Source: Saccoglossus kowalevskii
Taxonomy: Eukaryota; Hemichordata; Enteropneusta; Harrimaniidae
DNA: 20,053 nt
Assembly: GCF_000003605.2 (NCBI RefSeq)
Contig: NW_003157480.1
Location: 1 to 20,053 of the forward strand
Reading direction: 5' to 3'
The stretch's first letter is position 1; each line of letters begins with the position of its first letter. The notes under the pieces are model-generated. The model searched no databases and was not told the DNA's origin. It was given only the letters and a program-made list of their open reading frames with translations. This document shows positions 9,890 to 19,483 of this stretch, one piece after another. Both the position numbers and the translations under genes were made by a program.

Positions 9890-10620
9890 TGTGTTCTCCT
9901 CAAATTCGACAGGCTGTGTTGTAAGTGTGTTCTCCTCAAATCCGACAGGCTGTGTTGTAAGTGTGTTCTCCTCAAATCAGATAGGCTGTGTTGTAAGTGT
10001 GTTCTCCTCCAATCAGACAGGCTGTGTTGTAAGTGTGTTATCCTCAAATCAGACAGGCTGTGTTGTAAGTGTGTTTTCTTAAAATCAGACAGGCTGTGTT
10101 GTAAATGTGTTCTCCTCAAATCAGACAGGCTGTGTTGTGTGTTCTCCTCAAATCCCACAGGCTGTGTTGTAAGTGTGTTCTCCTCAAATCAGACAGGCTG
10201 TGTTGTAAGTGTGTTCTCAAATCAGACAGGCTGTGTTGTAAGTGTGTTCTCCTCCAATCAGACAGGCTGTGTTGTAATTTGTTATCCTCAAATCAGACAG
10301 GCTGTGTTGTAAGTGTGTTTTCTTCAAATCAGACAGGCTGTGTTGTAAGTGTGTTTTCTTCAAATCAGACAGGCTGTGTTGTAAATGTGTTCTCCTCAAA
10401 TCCCACAGGCTGTGTTGTGTGTTCTCCTCAAATCCCACAGGCTGTGTTGTAAGTGTGTTCTCCTCAAATCAGACAGGCTGTGTTGTAAGTGTGTTCTCCT
10501 CAAATCAGACAGGCTGTGTTGTAAGTGTGTTCTCCTCAAATCAGACGGGTTGTGTTGTAAGTGTGTTTCCTCAAATCAGACGGGCTGTGTTGTAAGTGTG
10601 TTCTCCTCAAATCCGACAGG
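9890..10620 (+). repeat. Block E, copy 1 (paralogue of 13070-13765)
   Basis: Markers in order: attcgac (about 9905), ccgac, gataggctg, ctcctcc, atcctc, ttttctta, gtaaatg, a 32-bp monomer (about 10131), cccaca, a 33-bp monomer (10216), gtaatttgttatcc (10276), two ttttcttc, cccaca, a 32-bp monomer (about 10411), cccaca, and the doublet cgggttg / cgggctg with a shortened tttcctc hinge (10546-10580). The second copy starts at offset 3,181 and drops to 3,145 after losing one monomer before cgggttg (13691). Confidence 0.87.
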
Positions 10621-11440
10621 CTGTGTTGTAAGTGTGTTCTCCTCAAATCAGACAGGCTGTGTTGTAAATGTGTTCTTCTCCAATCAGACAGGCTGTGTTG
10701 TAAATGTGTTCTCCTCCAATCAGACAGGCTGTGTTGTAAGTGTGTTCTCCTCAAATCAGACAGGCTGTGTTGTAAGTGTGTTCTCCTCAAATCAGACAGG
10801 CTGTGTTTTAAGTGTGTTCTCTTCAAATCAGACAGGCTGTGTTGTAAATGTGTTCTCCTCAAATCAGACAGGCTGTGTTGTAAGTGTGTTCTCTTAAAAT
10901 CAGACAGGCTGTATTGTAAGTGTGTTCTCCTCAAATCAGACAGGCTGTATTGTAAGTGTGTTCTCCTCAAATCAGACAGGGTGTGTTGTAAGTGTGTTCT
11001 CCTCAAATCCGACAGGCTGTGTTATAAGTGTGTTCTCCTCAAATCTGACAGGCTGTGTTGTAAGTGTGTTCTCCTCAAATCAGACAGGCTGTGTTGTAAG
11101 TGTGTTCTCCTCAAATCAGACATGCTGTGTTGTAAGTGTGTTCTCCTCAAATCAGACAGGCTGTGTTGTAAGTGTGTTCTCCTCAAATCAGACAGGCTGT
11201 GTTTTAAGTGTGTTCTCCTCAAATCAGACAGGCTGTGTTGTAAGTGTGTTCTCCTCAAATCAGACAGGCTGTGTTGTAAGTGTGTTTTCTTCAAATCAGA
11301 CAGGCTGTGTTGTAAGTGTGTTTTCTTCAAATCAGACAGGCTGTGTTGTAAGTGTGTTTTCTTCAAATCAGACAGGCTGTGTTGTAAATGTGTTCTCCTC
11401 AAATCAGACAGGCTGTGTTGTGTGTTCTCCTCAAATCCCA
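10621..11440 (+). repeat. A-like mixed block with three ttttcttc monomers
   Basis: Includes gtaaatg with cttctcc (about 10676), gtaaatg with ctcctcc, gttttaag (10806), ctctta with gtattg (10913, 10947), gacagggtg (about 10978), ccgac with ttataag (11031), ctgac, catgctg, a second gttttaag (about 11211) and three consecutive ttttcttc hinges (about 11285-11360). It ends with gtaaatg, a 32-bp monomer (about 11416) and cccaca. The section 10961-11212 is the copy of 121-372. Confidence 0.8.
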
Positions 11441-12000
11441 CAGGCTGTGTTGTAAGTGTGTTCTCCTCAAATCAGACAGGCTGTGTTGTAAGTGTGTTCT
11501 CCTCAAATCAGACAGGCTGTGTTGTAAGTGTGTTCTCCTCAAATCAGACAGGCTGTGTTGTAAGTGTGTTCTCCTCAAATCTGACAGGTTGTGTTGTAAA
11601 TGTGTTCTCCTCCAATCAGACAGGCTGTGTTGTAAGTGTGTTCTCCTCAAATCAGACAGGCTGTGTTGTAAGTGTGTTCTCCTCAAATCAGACAGGCTGT
11701 GTTGTAAGTGTGTTCTCTTCAAATCAGACAGGCTGTGTTGTAAATGTGTTCTCTTAAAATCAGACAGGCTGTGTTGTAAGTGTGTTCTCTTAAAATCAGA
11801 CAGGCTGTATTGTAAGTGTGTTCTCCTCAAATCAGACAGGCTGTATTGTAAGTGTGTTCTCCTCAAATCAGACAGGCTGTGTTGTAAGTGTGTTCTCCTC
11901 AAATCCGACAGGCTGTGTTGTAAGTGTGTTCTCCTCAAATCAGACATGCTGTGTTGTAAGTGTGTTCTCCTCAAATCAGACAGGCTGTGTTGTAAAGTGT
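11441..12000 (+). repeat. Block H, copy 2
   Basis: Copy of 2666-3190 at offset 8,775: a ctgac hinge (11581, followed by aggttg), gtaaatg/ctcctcc, ctcttc, gtaaatg, two ctctta, two gtattg, ccgac, catgctg (11945) and gtaaagtg (11992). One plain monomer has been added between catgctg and the gtaaagtg insertion. Confidence 0.87.
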
Positions 12001-12945
12001 GTTCTCCTCAAATCAGACAGGCTGTGTTGTAAGTGTGTTCTCCTCAAATCCGACAGGCTGTGTTGTAAGTGTGTTCTCCTCAAATCCGAAAGGCTGTGTT
12101 GTAAGTGTGTTCTCCTCAAATCCGACATGCTGTGTTGTAAGTGTGTTCTCCTCAAATCCGACAGGCTGTGTTGTAAGTGTGTTCTCCTCCAATCAGACAG
12201 ACTGTGTTGTAAGTGTGTTCTCCTCAAATCAGACAGGCTGTGTTGTAAGTGTGTTCTCTTCAAATCAGACAGGCTGTGTTGTAAGTGTGTTGTCCTCAAA
12301 TCAGACAGGCTGTGTTGTAAGTGTGTTCTCCTCAAATCAGACAGGCTGTGTTGTAAGTGTGTTCTCTTAAAATCAGACAGGCTGTGTTGTAAGTGTGTTC
12401 TCTTAAAATCTGACAGGCTGTGTTGTATGTGTGTTCTCCTCAAATCAGACAGGCTGTGTTGTAAGTGTGTTCTCTTCAAATCAGACAGGCTGTGTTGTAA
12501 GTGTGTTGTCCTCAAATCAGACAGGCTGTGTTGTAAGTGTTTTCTCCTCCAATCAGACAGACTGTGTTGTAAGTGTGTTCTCCTTAAATCAGACAGGCTC
12601 TGTTGTAAGTGTGTTCTCTTCAAATCAGACAGGCTGTGTTGTAAGTGTGTTGTCCTCAAATCAGACAGGCTGTGTTGTAAGTGTGTTCTCTTCAAATCAG
12701 ACAGGCTGTGTTGTAAGTGTGTTCTCCTCAAATCAGACAGGCTGTGTTGTAAGTGTGTTCTTAAATCCAACAGGCTGTGTTGTAAGTGTGTTCTCTTCAA
12801 ATCAGACAGGCTGTGTTGTAAGTGTGTTCTCTTCAAATCAGACAGGCTGTGTTGTAAATGTGTTCTCTTCAAATCAGACAGGCTGTGTTGTAAATGTGTT
12901 CTCCTCAAATCAGACAGGCTGTGTTGTGTGTTCTCCTCAAATCCC
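12001..12945 (+). repeat. Block F, copy 1
   Basis: The ordered markers are ccgac, ccgaaagg (12086), ccgacatgc, ccgac, agactg, ctcttc, gtcctc, ctctta twice, gtatgtgtg (12425), ctcttc, gtcctc, tgttttctcctcc with agactg, ccttaaatcag with gctctg, gtcctc, cttaaatccaac (12760), a run of ctcttc, gtaaatg, and a 32-bp monomer (about 12921). Copies 2 and 3 follow at offsets 2,521 and 4,130. Confidence 0.88.
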
Positions 12946-13069
12946 ACTGGCTGTGTTGTAAGTGTGTTCTCCTCAAATGCGACAGGCTGTGTTGTAAGTG
13001 TGTTCTCTTCAAATCCGACAGGCTGTGTTGTAAGTGTGTTCTCCCCAAATCCGACAGGCTGTGTTGTAA
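12946..13069 (+). repeat. Short G segment (cccact, ctccccaaat)
   Basis: Begins with cccactgg right after the 32-bp monomer, then gcgac (about 12979), ctcttc with ccgac, and ctcccc (13043). The same run follows cccactgg near 13930 and 19497. At 15456 it follows a 32-bp monomer directly without the cccact step. Confidence 0.8.
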
Positions 13070-13765
13070 GTGTGTTCTCCTCAAATTCGACAGGCTGTGT
13101 TGTAAGTGTGTTCTCCTCAAATCCGACAGGCTGTGTTGTAAGTGTGTTCTCCTCAAATCAGATTGGCTGTGTTGTAAGTGTGTTCTCCTCCAATCAGACA
13201 GGCTGTGTTGTAAGTGTGTTATCCTCAAATCAGACAGGCTGTGTTGTAAGTGTGTTTTCTTAAAATCAGACAGGCTGTGTTGTAAATGTGTTCTCCTCAA
13301 ATCAGACAGGCTGTGTTGTGTGTTCTCCTCAAATCCCACAGGCTGTGTTGTAAGTGTGTTCTCCTCAAATCAGACAGGCTGTGTTGTAAGTGTGTTCTCA
13401 AATCAGACAGGCTGTGTTGTAAGTGTGTTCTCCTCCAATCAGACAGGCTGTGTTGTAATTTGTTATCCTCAAATCAGACAGGCTGTGTTGTAAGTGTGTT
13501 TTCTTCAAATCAGACAGGCTGTGTTGTAAGTGTGTTTTCTTCAAATCAGACAGGCTGTGTTGTAAATGTGTTCTCCTCAAATCCCACAGGCTGTGTTGTG
13601 TGTTCTCCTCAAATCCCACAGGCTGTGTTGTAAGTGTGTTCTCCTCAAATCAGACAGGCTGTGTTGTAAGTGTGTTCTCCTCAAATCAGACGGGTTGTGT
13701 TGTAAGTGTGTTTCCTCAAATCAGACGGGCTGTGTTGTAAGTGTGTTCTCCTCAAATCAGACAGG
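13070..13765 (+). repeat. Block E, copy 2
   Basis: Copy of 9890-10620, with attcgac (about 13086), gattggctg in place of gataggctg, ctcctcc, atcctc, ttttctta, gtaaatg, 32-bp monomers at about 13311 and 13591, a 33-bp monomer (13397), gtaatttgttatcc (13457), and the cgggttg / cgggctg doublet (13691-13730). One monomer is missing relative to copy 1. Confidence 0.87.
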
Positions 13766-14520
13766 CTGTGTTGTAAGTGTGTTCTTAAATCCGACAGGCT
13801 GTGTTGTAAGTGTGTTCTCTTCAAATCAGACAGGCTGTGTTGTAAGTGTGTTCTCTTCAAATCAGACAGGCTGTGTTGTAAATGTGTTCTCCTCAAATCA
13901 GACAGGCTGTGTTGTGTGTTCTCCTCAAATCCCACTGGCTGTGTTGTAAGTGTGTTCTCCTCAAATCCGACAGGCTGTGTTGTAAGTGTGTTCTCTTCAA
14001 ATCCGACAGGCTGTGTTGTAAGTGTGTTCTCCCCAAATCCGACAGGCTGTGTTGTAAGTGTGTTCTCCTCAAATTCGACAGGCTGTGTTGTAAGTGTGTT
14101 CTCATCAAATCCGACAGGCTGTGTTGTAAGTGTGTTCTCCTCAAATCAGACAGGCTGTGTTGTAAGTGTGTTCTCCTCAAATCCGACAGGCTGTGTTGTA
14201 AGTGTGTTCTCCTCAAATCAGACAGGCTGTGTTGTAAGTGTGTTCTCCTCAAATCAGACAGGCTGTATTGTAAGTGTGTTCTTCTCCAATCAGACAGGCT
14301 GTGTTGTAAGTGTTTTCTCCTCAAATCAGACAGGCTGTGTTGTAAGTGTGTTCTCCTCCAATCAGACAGGCTGTGTTGTAAGTGTGTTATCCTCAAATCA
14401 GACAGGCTGTGTTGTAAATGTGTTCTCCTCAAATCAGACAGGCTGTGTTGTGTGTTCTCCTCAATCCCACAGGCTGTGTTGTAAGTGTGTTCTCCTCAAA
14501 TCAGACAGGCTGTGTTGTAA
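13766..14520 (+). repeat. G/K composite block, copy 1
   Basis: Starts with a shortened cttaaatccgac hinge (about 13785), ctcttc, gtaaatg and a 32-bp monomer (about 13906). Then follow cccactgg, ccgac, ctcccc (14031), attcgac, ctcatc (14102), gtattg/cttctcc (14281), tgttttctcc, ctcctcc, atcctc, gtaaatg, a 32-bp monomer (about 14446) and tcaatcccaca, which has lost one A. The order recurs at 15456-15830 (offset 1,497 for ctcccc and cttctcc) and 19484-20053 (offset 5,564). Confidence 0.87.
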
Positions 14521-15455
14521 GTGTGTTCTCAAATCAGACAGGCTGTGTTGTAAGTGTGTTCTCCTCAAATCAGACAGGCTGTGTTGTAAGTGTGTTCTCC
14601 TCAAATCCGAAAGGCTGTGTTGTAAGTGTGTTCTCCTCAAATCCGACATGCTGTGTTGTAAGTGTGTTCTCCTCAAATCCGACAGGCTGTGTTGTAAGTG
14701 TGTTCTCCTCCAATCAGACAGACTGTGTTGTAAGTGTGTTCTCCTCAAATCAGACAGGCTGTGTTGTAAGTGTGTTCTCTTCAAATCAGACAGGCTGTGT
14801 TGTAAGTGTGTTGTCCTCAAATCAGACAGGCTGTGTTGTAAGTGTGTTCTCCTCAAATCAGACAGGCTGTGTTGTAAGTGTGTTCTCTTAAAATCAGACA
14901 GGCTGTGTTGTAAGTGTGTTCTCTTAAAATCTGACAGGCTGTGTTGTATGTGTGTTCTCCTCAAATCAGACAGGCTGTGTTGTAAGTGTGTTCTCTTCAA
15001 ATCAGACAGGCTGTGTTGTAAGTGTGTTGTCCTCAAATCAGACAGGCTGTGTTGTAAGTGTGTTCTCCTCCAATCAGACAGACTGTGTTGTAAGTGTGTT
15101 CTCCTTAAATCAGACAGGCTCTGTTGTAAGTGTGTTCTCTTGAAATCAGACAGGCTGTGTTGTAAGTGTGTTGTCCTCAAATCAGACAGGCTGTGTTGTA
15201 AGTGTGTTCTCTTCAAATCAGACAGGCTGTGTTGTAAGTGTGTTCTCCTCAAATCAGACAGGCTGTGTTGTAAGTGTGTTCTTAAATCCAACAGGCTGTG
15301 TTGTAAGTGTGTTCTCTTCAAATCAGACAGGCTGTGTTGTAAGTGTGTTCTCTTCAAATCAGACAGGCTGTGTTGTAAATGTGTTCTCTTCAAATCAGAC
15401 AGGCTGTGTTGTAAATGTGTTCTCCTCAAATCAGACAGGCTGTGTTGTGTGTTCT
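14521..15455 (+). repeat. Block F, copy 2
   Basis: A 33-bp monomer (14526) leads into ccgaaagg (14607), ccgacatgc, agactg, gtatgtgtg (14946), ccttaaatcag with gctctg, a unique ctcttgaaatc (about 15140), cttaaatccaac (15281), ctcttc with gtaaatg, and a 32-bp monomer (about 15441). It sits at offset 2,521 from copy 1 throughout. Confidence 0.88.
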
Positions 15456-15799
15456 CCCCAAATCCGACAGGCTGTGTTGTAAGTGTGTTCTCTTCAAATC
15501 CGACAGGCTGTGTTGTAAGTGTGTTCTCCCCAAATCCGACAGGCTGTGTTGTAAGTGTGTTCTCCTCAAATTCGACAGGCTGTGTTGTAAGTGTGTTCTC
15601 ATCAAATCCGACAGGCTGTGTTGTAAGTGTGTTCTCCTCAAATCAGACAGGCTGTGTTGTAAGTGTGTTCTCCTCAAATCCGACAGGCTGTGTTGTAAGT
15701 GTGTTCTCCTCAAATCAGACAGGCTGTGTTGTAAGTGTGTTCTCCTCAAATCAGACAGGCTGTATTGTAAGTGTGTTCTTCTCCAATCAGACAGGCTGT
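15456..15799 (+). repeat. G/K composite block, copy 2
   Basis: Two ctcccc hinges (15456, 15528), ctcttc with ccgac, attcgac, ctcatc, plain and ccgac monomers, then gtattg with cttctcc (15778). Aligned with the 14-kb copy at offset 1,497 and with the 19-kb copy at offset 4,067. It is cut short on the right by the degenerate stretch starting near 15800. Confidence 0.85.
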
Positions 15800-15935
15800 G
15801 TTGTAAGTGTTTTTCTCCTCAAATCAGACAGGCTGTGTTTGTAAGTGTGTTCTCCTTCAATCAGACAGGCTGTGTTGTAAGTGTGTCTCCTCCAATCAGG
15901 CAGACTGTGTTGTAAGTGTGTTTCTTCAAATCAGA
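15800..15935 (+). repeat. Second cluster of degenerate monomers
   Basis: Four adjacent monomers carry one- to few-base length changes: gtgtttttctcc (about 15808), gtgtttgtaag (about 15837), ctccttcaatc, gtgtctcctcc, and gtgtttcttcaaatc (about 15920). Left of it is block K and right of it is family B, so this marks a junction between blocks. Most changes alter T runs, so sequencing or polishing error is a real alternative to decay. Confidence 0.78.
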
Positions 15936-16130
15936 CAGGCTCTGTTGTAAGTGTGTTCTCTTCAAATCAGACAGGCTGTGTTGTAAGTGTGTTGTCCTCA
16001 AATCAGACAGGCTGTGTTGTAAGTGTGTTGTCCTCAAATCAGACAGGCTGAGTTGTAAGTGTGTTCTCCTCAAATCAGACAGGCTGTGTTGTGTGTTCTC
16101 CTCATATCCGACAGGCTGTGTTGTAAGTGT
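15936..16130 (+). repeat. Family B block, copy 3 (left part)
   Basis: gctctg, ctcttc, gtcctc twice, gagttgtaag, a 32-bp monomer (about 16086) and catatccg (16103). It aligns with 3350-3530 at offset 12,583. The alignment continues into the next block through ccgaaagg (16216) and ccgacacgc (16252), showing that family B and block F share a left half. Confidence 0.85.
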
Positions 16131-17035
16131 GTTCTCCTCAAATCAGACAGGCTGTGTTGTAAGTGTGTTCTCCTCAAATCCGACAGGCTGTGTTGTAAGT
16201 GTGTTCTCCTCAAATCCGAAAGGCTGTGTTGTAAGTGTGTTCTCCTCAAATCCGACACGCTGTGTTGTAAGTGTGTTCTCCTCAAATCCGACAGGCTGTG
16301 TTGTAAGTGTGTTCTCCTCCAATCAGACAGACTGTGTTGTAAGTGTGTTCTCCTCAAATCAGACAGGCTCTGTTGTAAGTGTGTTCTCTTCAAATCAGAC
16401 AGGCTGTGTTGTAAGTGTGTTGTCCTCAAATCAGACAGGCTGTGTTGTAAGTGTGTTCTCCTCAAATCAGACAGGCTGTGTTGTAAGTGTGTTCTCTTAA
16501 AATCAGACAGGCTGTGTTGTAAGTGTGTTCTCTGAAAATCTGACAGGCTGTGTTGTATGTGTGTTCTCCTCAAATCAGACAGGCTGTGTTGTAAGTGTGT
16601 TCTCTTCAAATCAGACAGGCTGTGTTGTAAGTGTGTTGTCCTCAAATCAGACAGGCTGTGTTGTAAGTGTGTTCTCCTCCAATCAGACAGACTGTGTTGT
16701 AAGTGTGTTCTCCTTAAATCAGACAGGCTCTGTTGTAAGTGTGTTCTCTTCAAATCAGACAGGCTGTGTTGTAAGTGTGTTGTCCTCAAATCAGACAGGC
16801 TGTGTTGTAAGTGTGTTCTCTTCAAATCAGACAGGCTGTGTTGTAAGTGTGTTCTCCTCAAATCAGACAGGCTGTGTTGTAAGTGTGTTCTTAAATCCAA
16901 CAGGCTGTGTTGTAAGTGTGTTCTCTTCAAATCAGACAGGCTGTGTTGTAAGTGTGTTCTCTTCAAATCAGACAGGCTGTGTTGTAAATGTGTTCTCCTC
17001 AAATCAGACAGGCTGTGTTGTGTGTTCTCCTCAAA
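16131..17035 (+). repeat. Block F, copy 3
   Basis: ccgaaagg (16216), ccgacacgc, agactg with gctctg, gtcctc, ctctta, a unique ctctgaaaatc (about 16532), gtatgtgtg (16555), ccttaaatcag with gctctg, cttaaatccaac (16890), gtaaatg and a 32-bp monomer (about 17016). Offset from copy 2 is 1,609, falling to 1,573 after loss of one ctcttc/gtaaatg monomer. Followed by cccactgg. Confidence 0.88.
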
Positions 17036-17084
17036 TCCCACTGGCTGTGTTGTAAGTGTGTTCTCCTCAAATCCGACAGGCTGT

Positions 17085-18189
17085 GTTGTAAGTGTGTTCT
17101 CCTCAAATCAGACAGGCTGTGTTGTAAGTGTGTTCTCCTCAAATCAGACAGGCTGTATTGTAAGTGTGTTCTTCTCCAATCAGACAGGCTGTGTTGTAAG
17201 TGTTTTCTCCTCAAATCAGACAGGCTGTGTTGTAAGTGTGTTCTCCTCCAATCAGACAGGCTGTGTTGTAAGTGTGTTATCCTCAAATCAGACAGGCTGT
17301 GTTGTAAGTGTGTTTTCTTCAAATCAGACAGGCTGTGTTGTAAATGTGTTCTCCTCAAATCAGACAGGCTGTGTTGTGTGTTCTCCTCAAATCCTACAGG
17401 CTGTGTTGTAAGTGTGTTCTCCTCAAATCAGACAGGCTGTGTTGTAAGTGTGTTCTCAAATCAGACAGGCTGTGTTGTAAGTGTGTTCTCCTCAAATCAG
17501 ACAGGCTGTGTTGTAATTGTGTTCTCCTCCAATCAGACAGGCTGTGTTGTAATTTGTTATCCTCAAATCAGACAGGCTGTGTTGTAAGTGTGTTTTCTTC
17601 AAATCAGACAGGCTGTGTTGTAAGTGTGTTTTCTTCAAATCAGACAGGCTGTGTTGTAAGTGTGTTCTCCTCAAATCTGACAGGCTGTGTTGTAAGTGTG
17701 TTCTCCTCAAATCAGACAGGCTGTGTTGTAAGTGTGTTCTCCTCAAATCCGACAGGCTGTGTTGTAAGTGTGTTCTCCTCAAATCCGACAGGCTGTGTTG
17801 TAAGTGTGTTCTCCTCAAATCAGACAGACTGTGTTGTAAGTGTGTTCTCTTCAAATCAGACAGGCTGTGTTGTAAGTGTGTTCTCCTCAAATCAGACAGG
17901 CTGTGTTGTAAGTGTGTTCTCTTCAAATCAGACATGCTGTGTTGTAAGTGTGTTCTCAAATCAGACAGGCTGTGTTGTAAGTGTGTTCTCCTCAAATCCG
18001 ACAGGCTGTGTTGTAAGTGTGTTCTCCTCAAATCCGACAGGCTGTGTTGTAAGTGTGTTGTCCTCAAATCAGACAGGCTGTGTTGTAAGTGTGTTCTCCT
18101 CAAATCCGACAGGCTGTGTTGTAAGTGTGTTCTCTTAAAATCAGACAGGCTGTGTTGTAAGTGTGTTGTCTTAAAATCTGACAGGCTGT
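17085..18189 (+). repeat. Tandem duplication T, left copy
   Basis: A K-plus-C composite: gtattg/cttctcc (17171), tgttttctcc, ctcctcc, atcctc, ttttcttc, gtaaatg, a 32-bp monomer (about 17371), cctaca, a 33-bp monomer (17454), gtaattgtg, gtaatttgttatcc (17551), two ttttcttc, ctgac, agactg, catgctg (17933), a 33-bp monomer, gtcctc, ctctta and gtcttaaaatctgac. The next 1.07 kb repeats this order almost unchanged. Confidence 0.9.
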
Positions 18190-19258
18190 GTTGTAAGTGT
18201 GTTCTCCTCAAATCAGACAGGCTGTGTTGTAAGTGTGTTCTCCTCAAATCAGACAGGCTGTATTGTAAGTGTGTTCTTCTCCAATCAGACAGGCTGTGTT
18301 GTAAGTGTTTTCTCCTCAAATCAGACAGGCTGTGTTGTAAGTGTGTTCTCCTCCAATCAGACAGGCTGTGTTGTAAGTGTGTTATCCTCAAATCAGACAG
18401 GCTGTGTTGTAAATGTGTTCTCCTCAAATCAGACAGGCTGTGTTGTGTGTTCTCCTCAAATCCCACAGGCTGTGTTGTAAGTGTGTTCTCCTCAAATCAG
18501 ACAGGCTGTGTTGTAAGTGTGTTCTCAAATCAGACAGGCTGTGTTGTAAGTGTGTTCTCCTCAAATCAGACAGGCTGTGTTGTAATTGTGTTCTCCTCCA
18601 ATCAGACAGGCTGTGTTGTAATTTGTTATCCTCAAATCAGACAGGCTGTGTTGTAAGTGTGTTTTCTTCAAATCAGACAGGCTGTGTTGTAAGTGTGTTT
18701 TCTTCAAATCAGACAGGCTGTGTTGTAAGTGTGTTCTCCTCAAATCTGACAGGCTGTGTTGTAAGTGTGTTCTCCTCAAATCAGACAGGCTGTGTTGTAA
18801 GTGTGTTCTCCTCAAATCCGACAGGCTGTGTTGTAAGTGTGTTCTCCTCAAATCCGACAGGCTGTGTTGTAAGTGTGTTCTCCTCAAATCAGACAGACTG
18901 TGTTGTAAGTGTGTTCTCTTCAAATCAGACAGGCTGTGTTGTAAGTGTGTTCTCCTCAAATCAGACAGGCTGTGTTGTAAGTGTGTTCTCTTCAAATCAG
19001 ACATGCTGTGTTGTAAGTGTGTTCTCAAATCAGACAGGCTGTGTTGTAAGTGTGTTCTCCTCAAATCCGACAGGCTGTGTTGTAAGTGTGTTCTCCTCAA
19101 ATCCGACAGGCTGTGTTGTAAGTGTGTTGTCCTCAAATCAGACAGGCTGTGTTGTAAGTGTGTTCTCCTCAAATCCGACAGGCTGTGTTGTAAGTGTGTT
19201 CTCTTAAAATCAGACAGGCTGTGTTGTAAGTGTGTTGTCTTAAAATCTGACAGGCTGT
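18190..19258 (+). repeat. Tandem duplication T, right copy
   Basis: Repeats the left copy at offset 1,105 up to about 18400. A missing ttttcttc monomer then reduces the offset to 1,069, held from gtaatttgttatcc (18620) through catgctg (19002) to gtcttaaaatctgac (about 19250). cctaca in the left copy reads cccaca here (about 18468). Very few other differences are visible, so this looks like the youngest duplication in the window, or an assembly artefact. Confidence 0.9.
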
Positions 19259-19483
19259 GTTGTAAGTGTGTTCTCCTCAAATCAGACAGGATGTGTTGTA
19301 AGTGTGTTCTCTTCAAATCAGACAGGCAGTGTTGTAAGTGTGTTGTCCTCAAATCAGACAGGCTGTGTTGTAAGTGTGTTCTCCTCCAATCAGGCAGACT
19401 GTGTTGTAAGTGTGTTCTCCTCAAATCAGACAGGCTCTGTTGTAAGTGTGTTCTCCTCAAATCAGACAGGCTGTGTTGTGTGT
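19259..19483 (+). repeat. Family B fragment
   Basis: aggatgtg (about 19290), ctcttc with gcagtg (19326), gtcctc, ggcagactg, gctctg (about 19434) and a 32-bp monomer (about 19471). It is the continuation of the paralogy with 6690-7100 (offset 12,353). It is cut off before the second gtcctc run that family B copies normally have. Confidence 0.82.
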
